Below, one piece after another: positions 37,146 through 44,949 of a stretch of DNA of 64,000 nt. The stretch lies in contig NZ_CP012982.1 in NCBI RefSeq assembly GCF_001411495.1, positions 868,001 through 932,000 on the forward strand, read 5' to 3'. Made by a program: the position numbers and the translations under genes. This DNA comes from Burkholderia cepacia ATCC 25416 (GTDB lineage Bacteria > Pseudomonadota > Gammaproteobacteria > Burkholderiales > Burkholderiaceae). Under the pieces are notes generated by a model. It was given only the letters and a program-made list of their open reading frames with translations, searched no databases and had not been told where the DNA came from. The number at the start of each line of letters is the position of its first letter. The stretch's first letter is position 1.

Positions 37146-38276
37146 GTGGACCTTCAAACCCTCAACACCCCGGCCGCCCTGATCGACGTCGGCCGCATGC
37201 GTCACAACATCGGCCGCATGCAGGCACATCTGGACGCGCTCGGCGTCAGGTTCCGGCCGCACGTCAAGACCACCAAATGCACGCACGTCGTCGATGCCCA
37301 GGTCGCCGCGGGCGCGCAAGGCGTCACGGTGTCGACGCTCAAGGAAGCCGAACAGTTTTTCGCGCACGGTATCCGCGACATCGTCTACGCGGTCGGCATG
37401 GTGCCCGCGAAGCTCGGCCAGGCGCTCGCGCTGCGCCGGCAGGGCTGCGACCTGAAGCTGGTCACGGACAGCCTGCCGGCTGCACACGCGATCGCCGAAT
37501 TCGGGCGCGCGCATGGCGAGCGCTTCGAAGTGTGGATCGAGGTCGACGTCGACGGCCACCGCTCGGGGATCCCGCCCGACGCGGGCCTGCTGATCGACGT
37601 GGGCCGCGCGCTGGTCGACGGCGGGCTCGTGCTCGGCGGCGTGCTGGCGCACGCGGGCTCGAGCTACGAATACAGCACGCCCGAAGCGCTGGCGGCCATC
37701 GCCGAACAGGAGCGCAGCCGCACCGTGCGCGCGGCGGAACGCCTCCGGGCCGCCGGGCTGCCCTGCCCGGTCGTGAGTATCGGCTCGACACCCACCGCGC
37801 TCGCGGCGCGACACCTCGACGGCGTCACCGAGGTGCGTGCCGGCGTGTATGTGATGTTCGACCTCGTGATGCACAACATCGGCGTGTGCGACCTGTCCGA
37901 CATCGCGCTGTCGGTACTGACCACCGTCATCGGGCACCAGGAAGAGAAAGGCTGGGCGATCGTCGACGCAGGCTGGATGGCGATGAGCCGCGACCGCGGC
38001 ACGCAGCGTCAGGCGCGCGATTTCGGCTACGGGCAGGTCTGCACCGAACACGGCGACGTGCTCGGCGACTACGTGATGAGCGCCGCCAACCAGGAGCACG
38101 GGATCGTGTCGCGCGCGGGCGCGCCCGACTCCGGCATCGCGCAACGGTTTCCGATCGGCACCCGCCTGCGCATCCTGCCGAATCACGCGTGCGCCACCGG
38201 TGCGCAACATCCCGAGTATCAGGCGATCGGCGACGGCGGCAGCGCGCAGGCGTGGCCGCGCTTCTACGGGTGGTGA
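37146..38276 (+). CDS. DSD1-family PLP enzyme (D-threonine/3-hydroxyaspartate aldolase or D-serine dehydratase-like)
   Basis: A 376-residue fold-III PLP enzyme. Lys41 in RFRPHVKTTK is the cofactor lysine. His347 and Cys349 in LPNHACAT are the metal ligands of the D-threonine aldolase and D-serine dehydratase group. The start is a GTG after GAGGCAAC. It is followed by an ornithine-cyclodeaminase-family gene, the pairing seen between BhcC (3-hydroxyaspartate aldolase) and BhcD (iminosuccinate reductase) in the glyoxylate-assimilating beta-hydroxyaspartate cycle. It could equally be a D-threonine aldolase; sequence alone does not decide. Confidence 0.88.
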   Translation: MDLQTLNTPAALIDVGRMRHNIGRMQAHLDALGVRFRPHVKTTKCTHVVDAQVAAGAQGVTVSTLKEAEQFFAHGIRDIVYAVGMVPAKLGQALALRRQGCDLKLVTDSLPAAHAIAEFGRAHGERFEVWIEVDVDGHRSGIPPDAGLLIDVGRALVDGGLVLGGVLAHAGSSYEYSTPEALAAIAEQERSRTVRAAERLRAAGLPCPVVSIGSTPTALAARHLDGVTEVRAGVYVMFDLVMHNIGVCDLSDIALSVLTTVIGHQEEKGWAIVDAGWMAMSRDRGTQRQARDFGYGQVCTEHGDVLGDYVMSAANQEHGIVSRAGAPDSGIAQRFPIGTRLRILPNHACATGAQHPEYQAIGDGGSAQAWPRFYGW

Positions 38277-38311
38277 GCCGAGCCGCGCGCCCGCACCGTG
38301 TCACCGATACA

Positions 38312-38341
38312 TTGACTATTTGTCCAAAACTGGACAAAATT
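38312..38341 (+). promoter_or_regulatory. promoter with embedded repressor palindrome
   Basis: TTGACT at 38312 is a near-perfect -35 box, and CAAAAT or AAAATT from 38335 is an acceptable -10 at 17-18 bp. Between them TTTGTCCA (38319-38326) and TGGACAAA (38331-38338) form a perfect 8-bp inverted repeat with a 4-bp spacer. A protein bound there would block polymerase. Confidence 0.6.
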
Positions 38342-38385
38342 TAAACACCCTCGTTTTGCGTTGCGCCGAAAGCGCTTGCCCGAAC

Positions 38386-39357
38386 ATGCCGACAGACGCC
38401 CGACTCCTGCTTCTCGACCGTGATGCCGTCGAACCCGCCCTCGAGGCCGCGCAAGTGACGGCGGCGGTTCGCGAAGCATTCGTGCTGCACAGTCAACGGG
38501 CCGGGCGCGTGTTTCCGGTGGTTCGCGAGAAGCTGCACACAGGCGGCGTATTCGGGATCAAGTCGGGCGACGTCGCGTGCCAGGCGCTGCTCGGCTTCAA
38601 GGCGGCCGGGTTCTGGCCCGGGAACCGGGCGCTCGGCGGCGAACCGCATCAGGCCACCGTCGCGCTGTTCGATCCGGCCACTGGCCGCCCGCTGTGCATC
38701 ATGGACGGCAATGCGATCACCACCGCGCGAACCGGTGCCGCCGGCGGCCTCGGGCTGCAACTGCTCGCGCGTCGCGACAGCACGCGAATCTGCGTGTTCG
38801 GCACGGGCGTGCAGGCGCGCGTCCAGCTCGACTACGCGCTCGGGCTGCTGCCGCAACGGTGCACGGTGCGGTACGTGAACGTCAGCGGCGAGCCCGACCC
38901 GGAGTTCGAATCGGCGTTCCGGGAGCGATGCACGATCGGCGTGGCACGCGACCGGAACGACGCGGTGGCCGATAGCGACGTGGTCATCACGGCCACACCG
39001 GGCGGCGGCGCGCTGTTCGATGCGGATGCGGTTCGGCCGGGCACCCACCTGACCTGCGTCGGCGCCGACACGGCCGGCAAGCGCGAGCTTCCGGCAGGCG
39101 TGCTGGAACGCGCGCGCATCGTCGTGGACGATCACGATCAGGCCCGCAGCATCGGCGAGTGCCAGTGGGCGCCGGATTTGCCATGCACTGAAATCGGTGA
39201 CATCCTCGCCGGAACCGCGTCGGTCGACCGCGCGCCGCACGAGATCACCGTCTTCGACATGACCGGGCTGGCGCTTCAGGACCTGACCGTCGCCCGCTTC
39301 CTGTATCGACAGGCCCTCGAAAACGGCACCGGAATTTCCATTCCGTGGCCGTGGTAA
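38386..39357 (+). CDS. ornithine cyclodeaminase/iminosuccinate-reductase-family enzyme
   Basis: A 323-residue NAD(P)-dependent enzyme. It has the N-terminal substrate segment REKLHTGGVFGIKSG, then LLGFKAAGFWPGN and the nucleotide motif ICVFGTGVQARVQ. The GFWPGN segment recalls BhcD-type iminosuccinate reductases more than ornithine cyclodeaminase, and it differs clearly from the cyclodeaminase at 27430. It has its own promoter and palindrome upstream. Aspartate formation from an imine is the favoured guess; alanine, lysine or proline-type imine reduction is possible. Confidence 0.85.
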   Translation: MPTDARLLLLDRDAVEPALEAAQVTAAVREAFVLHSQRAGRVFPVVREKLHTGGVFGIKSGDVACQALLGFKAAGFWPGNRALGGEPHQATVALFDPATGRPLCIMDGNAITTARTGAAGGLGLQLLARRDSTRICVFGTGVQARVQLDYALGLLPQRCTVRYVNVSGEPDPEFESAFRERCTIGVARDRNDAVADSDVVITATPGGGALFDADAVRPGTHLTCVGADTAGKRELPAGVLERARIVVDDHDQARSIGECQWAPDLPCTEIGDILAGTASVDRAPHEITVFDMTGLALQDLTVARFLYRQALENGTGISIPWPW

Positions 39358-39380
39358 ACGAAACCCTCTCGTCAACCGCC

Positions 39381-40103
39381 ATGCGTCTCGCCAAAGTTTC
39401 CGCCCTCTCGTTCGACCTGGACGACACCCTGTGGCCGTTCGGGCCGGCCGTCGTACGGGCCGAAGCGGCGCTTCACGCATGGTTGATCGAGCACGCGCCC
39501 GGTACCGCGCGCGTGCTGTCCACGCAGCAGGCGCTGAGCGGGTTGCGTGAGGAATACGAACGATTGTGCCCCGGGCTCGCCGGCGATTTCCGTGCGATGA
39601 GGATCGGATCGATCCGGCTTGCGCTGGAGCGTGCGAACGAGGATGTCGCGCTCGCCGAGCACGCGTACGCGGCGTTCTTTGCCGCGCGCAACCGGGTCGA
39701 ATTCTATGACGATGCGTTGCCCGCGCTCGCGTGGTTGAGCGCGCGGTTTCCGTTGATCGCGGTGACCAACGGCAACGCCGACCTCCGGATGACCGGCGGC
39801 GGCGAATACTTTCGTGCGACGCTCAGCGCGCAGGCGTTCGGGGTCGCGAAGCCGGAGCCCGGGATCTTCCATGCGGCGGCGGAAACGCTCGACGTGCAGC
39901 CGGCGGAACTGCTGCACGTCGGGGACGACTATCACCTCGATATCGTCGGTGCGTTGAACGCGGGGCTTCAGGCAGCGTGGGTGGTTCGCGACACGCATCC
40001 GGAACCGGAACGTGTGCAGCAGCAGGCCGCCACGCCGCACCTTACGCTCAACGACCTGTCGATGCTGTGTCGCGCGCTCGGCGGGCCTGACGACGTAGCG
40101 TGA
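39381..40103 (+). CDS. HAD-superfamily phosphatase (subclass IA)
   Basis: A 240-residue hydrolase with motif I SFDLDDTLWP (nucleophile and acid-base Asp), motif II VTNGN, Lys in AKPEPGIFHAA and motif IV GDDYHLDIVGALNAG. These are all the residues expected of an active enzyme such as a phosphoglycolate- or sugar-phosphate phosphatase. The ATG giving MRLAKVSAL lies 23 bp after the preceding gene. A GTG at 39345 overlapping it is an alternative. The substrate is unknown. Confidence 0.88.
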   Translation: MRLAKVSALSFDLDDTLWPFGPAVVRAEAALHAWLIEHAPGTARVLSTQQALSGLREEYERLCPGLAGDFRAMRIGSIRLALERANEDVALAEHAYAAFFAARNRVEFYDDALPALAWLSARFPLIAVTNGNADLRMTGGGEYFRATLSAQAFGVAKPEPGIFHAAAETLDVQPAELLHVGDDYHLDIVGALNAGLQAAWVVRDTHPEPERVQQQAATPHLTLNDLSMLCRALGGPDDVA

Positions 40104-40193
40104 GCGCAAGCGCCTGCGTGCGCTGCGCGCGCGACGCACGCATTACCGCCATGACACACGGCCGGCAGGCATCCGCCCACTGCGCAAACGGAA

Positions 40194-40228
40194 CGGCCGG
40201 CCTGGCCGATGCGTCCCATGGCCGGCCG
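40194..40228. terminator. hairpin between convergent HAD and GST genes
   Basis: CGGCCGGCC and GGCCGGCCG pair around a 17-nt loop, in the gap where two convergent genes end. No T-tract follows on either strand, so it is a candidate only. Confidence 0.35.
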
Positions 40229-40236
40229 CCGCACGC

Positions 40237-40854
40237 TCACGCCGCCTTGCGCGCGTCCGCGATCCGCTGCGGCGCCTTCGGCCGCGCATACAGCCGTTCG
40301 AGGTACGCCCGCAACTGCGGGAACGATTCGATCAGGTTGCATTCGCCGGCCCAGTCGATCAGGTAAGCCGTCACGCAATCGGCCACCGTCAGCGTGTCGC
40401 CGACGATGAACTCGCGCCCTTCCAGATGCTTGTCCAGAATCGCGGCCATCGTCCTGAAATCCTCGCGCGCCAGTTCGATGTCGGCCGGCGAGCGCTTTTC
40501 TGGCGGATAGAGGAACGAATGCCGCGTGATCCGCCACAGCGGCTGCTCGAGCTCCGTCACCGCGAACATCACCCACCGGTAGGCCTGCGCGCGCAGCGCC
40601 GGATCGACCGGCAGCAACGCCTTCTCCGGGTACTTGTCCGCGAGATGCAGCACGATCGCGGCCGACTCGGGGATCACGAGGTCGCCGTCCACCAGCACGG
40701 GCACCTTGCCGGCCGGATTGAGGCGCAGGAATTCGGGCCGCTTGTGCTCGCCCTGGAGCAGGTTCACCGAGACGAACTCGAAGTCGGCATCCAGCTCCTT
40801 CAGCCCCCACAGCGCGCGCTGAGTGCGGGTGCCGGCAAATCCGTAAAGCTTCAT
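40237..40854 (-). CDS. glutathione S-transferase family protein
   Basis: A 205-residue enzyme. The thioredoxin-like N-terminal domain shows KLYGFAGTRTQRALWGLKEL and the glutathione-contacting NPAGKVPVLVDGDLVIPESAAI. An all-helical C-terminal domain follows, with FIVGDTLTVADCVTAYLID. GGAGACTGGCG precedes the ATG. It is convergent with the HAD gene and 86 bp downstream of the YciI-like gene on the same strand. The electrophile it acts on is unknown. Confidence 0.92.
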   Translation of the reverse strand: MKLYGFAGTRTQRALWGLKELDADFEFVSVNLLQGEHKRPEFLRLNPAGKVPVLVDGDLVIPESAAIVLHLADKYPEKALLPVDPALRAQAYRWVMFAVTELEQPLWRITRHSFLYPPEKRSPADIELAREDFRTMAAILDKHLEGREFIVGDTLTVADCVTAYLIDWAGECNLIESFPQLRAYLERLYARPKAPQRIADARKAA

Positions 40855-40940
40855 CGCCAGTCTCCATCCAGAATGTCGGAAATTTCCGCATGCCGGCCAC
40901 GGCGCCTCGCCGATCCGCAACGCCTGGCCTCGCTCGTCGT

Positions 40941-41309
40941 TTACGCGCCGGGAATCGCCAGCACCGGCATCACGTCAATCGCCACACCCGGGAACAGCGT
41001 GAAATGCGGATGGCCTTCGAACAATGCGGCCGCCGCGTCGTGCGACGCCGCCCGCACGACGGTAAAGCCGCTCATCGCGTTCGCCGTGTCGGTGACGCCG
41101 GCCGCATCGATCGTCTTCGTCTTGCCGAGCGGCCCGCCCATCTCGACGATCGCGTCGCGATTGCGGTCGACCCATGCATGCCACGCGGCGATGCCGTCGC
41201 GCTCGCGCGTGCGCCGCTCGTCTTCCGGCAACGCCAGCCAGGCCTTCATGGCCGGGCTATCCTTGGCGCCGAGAAATACCGCGAGATACAACTGCTGTTG
41301 AGCACTCAT
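40941..41309 (-). CDS. YciI/DGPF-like small protein
   Basis: A 122-residue cytoplasmic protein of the YCII-related dimeric ferredoxin-like fold: YLAVFLGAKDSPAMKAWLALP, GGPLGKTKTIDAAG and a C-terminal HPHFTLFPGVAIDVMPV strand. Members are often encoded with extracytoplasmic-function sigma factors or detoxification genes, and their activity is unproven. GGAGGAGGCGGC precedes the ATG. It is divergent from the MarR gene and may be its target. Confidence 0.85.
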   Translation of the reverse strand: MSAQQQLYLAVFLGAKDSPAMKAWLALPEDERRTRERDGIAAWHAWVDRNRDAIVEMGGPLGKTKTIDAAGVTDTANAMSGFTVVRAASHDAAAALFEGHPHFTLFPGVAIDVMPVLAIPGA

Positions 41310-41355
41310 GCCGCCTCCTCCGGTGACGGGCACGACGGACTGCCGCGCCTCGACC

Positions 41356-41384
41356 TTGACACGATAGGTTGATATCAACACAAT
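41356..41384 (+). promoter_or_regulatory. marR promoter with GTTGATATCAAC operator
   Basis: A consensus TTGACA -35 box lies 17 bp before CACAAT (41379-41384). The spacer ends in GTTGATATCAAC (41368-41379), a perfect 12-bp palindrome typical of MarR-family operators. It lies between the MarR and YciI genes and is placed to repress MarR itself and probably YciI. Confidence 0.65.
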
Positions 41385-41390
41385 TGCAAC

Positions 41391-41858
41391 ATGGCACGAA
41401 AAGAAAAGCTCCCTTTCGAAACGACGCTGATGGTGCGCGATTGCTGCCTGTGCCTGCACATGCAGCGCGCGGCGCGCAATCTTGCGCGGATCTTCGACGA
41501 TGTGCTGCGCCCGCTCGACCTCACCAACGGCCAGTTTTCGCTGCTGATGTCGCTGAACCGGCCGCAGCCGGCGCCGATGAAATCGGTCGCATCGGTGCTC
41601 GCGATGGATCGCACCACGCTCACGGCCGCGCTCAAACCGCTCGAGCGGCGCGGCCTCGTCACGATCGCGCAGGACCCGGACGACCGGCGCAGCCGTCTGC
41701 TCGAACTGACGCAGGCCGGCCACGACCTGCTGGCCGAGGCATTTCCGCTGTGGCAGCAGACGCATGCCGAGATCGAACGGCCGTTCGCACCGGGGGAAGT
41801 CGATCAGTTGCGCGGCCAGTTGCGTGTGCTGTCCGTCGATCCGGCCGAACGCGGCTGA
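41391..41858 (+). CDS. MarR-family transcriptional regulator
   Basis: A 155-residue winged-helix regulator with DLTNGQFSLLMSLNR, SVASVLAMDRTTLTAALKPLERRG and the wing DPDDRRSRLLELT. Two adjacent Cys at DCCLCLHMQRAARN near residue 18 could sense oxidants or electrophiles, as in some MarR/DUF24-like repressors; this is inference. The neighbouring GST and YciI genes fit a detoxification role. Confidence 0.92.
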   Translation: MARKEKLPFETTLMVRDCCLCLHMQRAARNLARIFDDVLRPLDLTNGQFSLLMSLNRPQPAPMKSVASVLAMDRTTLTAALKPLERRGLVTIAQDPDDRRSRLLELTQAGHDLLAEAFPLWQQTHAEIERPFAPGEVDQLRGQLRVLSVDPAERG

Positions 41859-41876
41859 ACGGAACCGGCGCGCGAC

Positions 41877-42488
41877 TTACCGCGGCAGGCCGGCCTGCTT
41901 CCGGCCCTTCTTCGGCAACAGCAGTTGGGCGAATTCCTGCAGGAAGGCCACGGGCCCGTGCGCATGCAGCGCCTGCCCGCTGCTCAGCGCGCCGTCGATG
42001 ACGGTCGCGAGCCGCAGCGCGAAGGTTTCCGGTTCGTCGACGCCCATCGCGCCCGCCAGTTCGGTCAGCCGGCGCCGCAGCTCCTGCTTGTGCGCGACGG
42101 CCACCTTGCGGGCCGGATGATTGCCGTCCGCGTATTCGGCGGCGATGTTGATCTGCGGGCAACCGCGATAGCCGGGGCGCGCGATGCGTTCACCGATCCA
42201 TTGCAGCTGCGCATCCAGTTCCTCGCGCGGCGTGCGCCGGTACTGCGCGGCCACCGCATCCCAATGCGCCCAGAAATCGGCGTCCTCGCGCAGCAGGAAC
42301 GCTTCGATCAGGTCGTCCTTCGTCGCGAAGTGACGATAGAGGCTCGTCTTCGCCACGCCCGCCTGCGCGACGATCAGGTCCACGCCGACCGCGCGCGTAC
42401 CCTCCCGGTAGAACAGCTCGCTGGCCGTTTGCAGAATGCGTTCGCGCGTATCGGGCGCGTTCCCTGGTGTACCTGTTTCCTTTTTCAT
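41877..42488 (-). CDS. TetR-family transcriptional regulator
   Basis: A 203-residue regulator with the N-terminal helix-turn-helix RERILQTASELFYREGTRAV and VAKTSLYRHFATKDDLIEAF. The C-terminal region includes RPGYRGCPQINIAAEY, seen in TetR_C-type proteins controlling reductases. It is convergent with MarR and divergent from the NAD-binding reductase gene. The operator pair in the shared promoter (42557-42596) is its likely target. Confidence 0.92.
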   Translation of the reverse strand: MKKETGTPGNAPDTRERILQTASELFYREGTRAVGVDLIVAQAGVAKTSLYRHFATKDDLIEAFLLREDADFWAHWDAVAAQYRRTPREELDAQLQWIGERIARPGYRGCPQINIAAEYADGNHPARKVAVAHKQELRRRLTELAGAMGVDEPETFALRLATVIDGALSSGQALHAHGPVAFLQEFAQLLLPKKGRKQAGLPR

Positions 42489-42549
42489 CCCGACCCGGCC
42501 ATGCTGGCCGCCCTTGCCGCAACAGTGAGCCGATCATAGCACCGCGGGA

Positions 42550-42596
42550 TTGACGACGATACAGGTCTGTACTATAAAACAGACCGATCTGTATCG
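42550..42596 (+). promoter_or_regulatory. promoter with TetR operators
   Basis: TTGACG (42550) and TATAAA (42573) sit 17 bp apart. Around the -10 box are ACAGGTCTGT (42561-42570) and ACAGACCGATCTGT (42579-42592), each nearly or fully palindromic. A wider repeat CGATACAG/CTGTATCG (42557-42564 and 42589-42596) frames them. TetR binding would cover the -10 box and spacer. Confidence 0.65.
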
Positions 42597-42605
42597 GAGT
42601 TGATC

Positions 42606-43652
42606 ATGGACGATCGAATGACGGTTGCAGTCTATGGCGCCACGGGTCATACCGGGCGGTTTGTCGTCGCCGAACTGGCACGGCGCGGCCTGCGCGCGAT
42701 CCGCATCGGCCGCGATGCGGCGCGGCTCGCGGAAGGCGGCGGCGCAGCGTCGCTCGCGCGCGTCGCCGCGATCGACGATCCGGCCGCGCTCGACACCGCG
42801 CTGCGCGGCGCGGATACCGTGATCAACTGCGCGGGGCCGTATCTCGATACCGCGCTGCCGCTGGCCGATGCCGCACTGCGGGCCGCCATCCCCTATCTCG
42901 ACCTGACGGCCGAGCAGCCGTCGGTGCTGGCGCTGGCCGAACACTGCGATGCCCGGGCACGCGCCGCGGGCGTGACCGTCGTGCCGGCCGCGGCGTTCTA
43001 CGGCGGCCTGGCCGACCTGCTCGTCACGGCCGTCGTGGACAAGAGCCAGCCGATCGAGCGCGTCGATATCGCGACCGGGCTCGACCGCTGGCACCCGACG
43101 CGCGGCACGCGCGTGACGGGCGAACGCAACCGCGCGGTACGGCTCGTGCAGAAGGACGGAAAGCCGACGCCGGTGCCGTCGACCGCACGCGAACGCGCAT
43201 GGCCGTTCCCGCCGCCGATCGGTCAGGTCGACGTCACGCTGCTGCCGTTTTCGGAAGTGATGACGCTCTCGCGCCACCTGCGCATCGACACGATCGAATC
43301 GTGGCTCGCGACGCTCGCGCTGCGCGACGTGCGCGATGCCGCCACGCCGCCGCCCGTGCCGACCGACGCGCTGGGCCGCTCGGCGCAGCAGTTCGCGATG
43401 GACGCGATCGTCGTGCAGGGCGGCACGACGCACCGCGCGACCGCGTCCGGGCGCGACATCTACGCGGTCAGCGCACCGATCATCGTCGAGGCCGCCATGC
43501 GCCTGATGACGGGCAACACCGTGGTGTCAGGCGGCGTGCGCAGTCTCGGCGAACTGTTCGACGCGCGCGATTTTCTCGCGGCGCTCGATTCGGTGGCAGT
43601 ATCGTTCGGCACGACGACCGACCCGGTTTTCCACAAGGAGACACAAACATGA
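42606..43652 (+). CDS. saccharopine-dehydrogenase-like NAD(P)-binding protein
   Basis: A 348-residue protein with the N-terminal dinucleotide motif VAVYGATGHTGRFVVAEL and NCAGPYLDTALPLADAA, as in trans-acting enoyl reductases and saccharopine-dehydrogenase-like proteins. GGAG precedes the ATG by seven bases. The stop overlaps the next start (ATGA). The substrate is unknown. Its TetR regulator is divergent. Confidence 0.85.
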   Translation: MDDRMTVAVYGATGHTGRFVVAELARRGLRAIRIGRDAARLAEGGGAASLARVAAIDDPAALDTALRGADTVINCAGPYLDTALPLADAALRAAIPYLDLTAEQPSVLALAEHCDARARAAGVTVVPAAAFYGGLADLLVTAVVDKSQPIERVDIATGLDRWHPTRGTRVTGERNRAVRLVQKDGKPTPVPSTARERAWPFPPPIGQVDVTLLPFSEVMTLSRHLRIDTIESWLATLALRDVRDAATPPPVPTDALGRSAQQFAMDAIVVQGGTTHRATASGRDIYAVSAPIIVEAAMRLMTGNTVVSGGVRSLGELFDARDFLAALDSVAVSFGTTTDPVFHKETQT

Positions 43653-44410
43653 GCAGCAACGAGAAAGGCGCGTATTTCCGGTCGCTTCACCGCGCGGGCC
43701 AGCCGCTGGCGCTATTCAACGTGTGGGACGCCGGCAGCGCGCGCACGGCGGCCGACGCGGGCGCCGTCGCGCTGGCAACCGGCAGCTGGTCGGTCGCGGC
43801 GGCCAACGGGTTCGTCGACGGCGAGCAGATGCCGCGCGCGGTCATGATGGAGGTGCTCGAGCGCATCACGCGCGCGACCGCCCTGCCCATCACCGTCGAT
43901 CTCGAAAGCGGGTACGGCGAGCGGCCGGAAGATGTCGCCGAAACGATCGCGCTCAGCATCGAGGCCGGCGCGATCGGCTGCAACCTCGAGGACAGCTTTC
44001 CGGCGACGGGCGAATTGCGTGACGTCGAAGCTGCCGCAGCCCGTCTCGCGGCAGCACGGCAGGCGGCCGATCGCGCGGGCGCCGACTACTTCATCAACGC
44101 GCGTACCGACGTGTTCTTCAAGGCGCCGGCCGACACGCACGACGAGCGCCTGCTCGATGCCACGCTGGCCCGCGCACGCGCGTACGCGGCGGCCGGCGCC
44201 GACGGGCTCTTCGTGCCGGGGCTGCGCTCGCCGGCGCTCATTCGCGCGCTGACGGCCGCATCGCCGCTGCCGGTGAACGTGATGCGCGTCGCGGAAACGC
44301 CGACATTGGCCGAACTCGCGGACTACGGCGTGGCCCGCATCAGTCACGGGCCGTATCCGTACCTGCAGGCGATGAAGACGCTGGCGGAGATGGTCAGGCA
44401 GGGCGGCTAG
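43649..44410 (+). CDS. isocitrate lyase/PEP mutase-family enzyme
   Basis: A 253-residue TIM-barrel enzyme of the PEP mutase/isocitrate lyase superfamily. Conserved segments are NVWDAGSARTAADAG, the metal-binding VDLESGYGE, GCNLEDSF and INARTDVF. The catalytic-loop Cys of isocitrate lyase is not visible, which fits a lyase or hydrolase such as oxaloacetate decarboxylase- or phosphonopyruvate-hydrolase-like members. AAGGAGACACAAAC precedes the ATG, coupled to the reductase gene. Confidence 0.88.
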   Translation: MSSNEKGAYFRSLHRAGQPLALFNVWDAGSARTAADAGAVALATGSWSVAAANGFVDGEQMPRAVMMEVLERITRATALPITVDLESGYGERPEDVAETIALSIEAGAIGCNLEDSFPATGELRDVEAAAARLAAARQAADRAGADYFINARTDVFFKAPADTHDERLLDATLARARAYAAAGADGLFVPGLRSPALIRALTAASPLPVNVMRVAETPTLAELADYGVARISHGPYPYLQAMKTLAEMVRQGG

Positions 44411-44420
44411 ATGATGCACG

Positions 44421-44882
44421 ATGAACGCCGGCCGCCGCGATCGGCACGCGCCGCCGCATGAACCGGGCCGGTTGCTGCGCGACTGGCGCGACGGGCGCGG
44501 CGTCACGCCCGCGCAGATCGCGCAGGGCCGGCGGATTTGCGACATCGTGTGCGTGCAGAACCGCTACAACGTCGCACATCGCGGCGACGACGCGCTGATC
44601 GACGCGCTCGCCCGCGACGGCATCGCCTATGTGCCGTGCTTTCCGCTCGGCGGCTTCTCGCCGCTGCAGTCGTCGACACTGTCCGACGTGGCGGCGCGCG
44701 TCGGCGCGACGCCGATGCAGGTCGCGCTCGCGTGGCTGCTGCGCCGCGCGCCGAACGTCCTGCTGATTCCCGGCACGTCGTCGGCCGCGCATCTGCGCGA
44801 GAACCTCGCGGCGTCCGGCCTCGTGTTGCCGGACGATGCGCTCGCGGACCTCGACCGCATCGCGGGCGCCGGCACCGCCTGA
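44421..44882 (+). pseudogene. aldo/keto reductase, C-terminal remnant
   Basis: From about 44490 the frame reads GVTPAQIAQGRRICDIVCVQ, then NRYNVAHRGDDALIDAL and VALAWLLRRAPNVLLIPGTS, which is the C-terminal half of an aldo/keto reductase. The first 150 or so residues, with the catalytic Asp, Tyr, Lys and His, are missing. The preceding 20 codons (MNAGRRDRHAPPHEP) are unrelated. It directly follows the PEP-mutase-like gene, so a deletion fused them closely. It should be inactive. Confidence 0.75.
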
Positions 44883-44949
44883 CGCTCGACGGGCGGACGG
44901 CCGCCGGCGGGCCTGCACCACCGCACCACCGCGCCGGCCTGCCGGCCGG

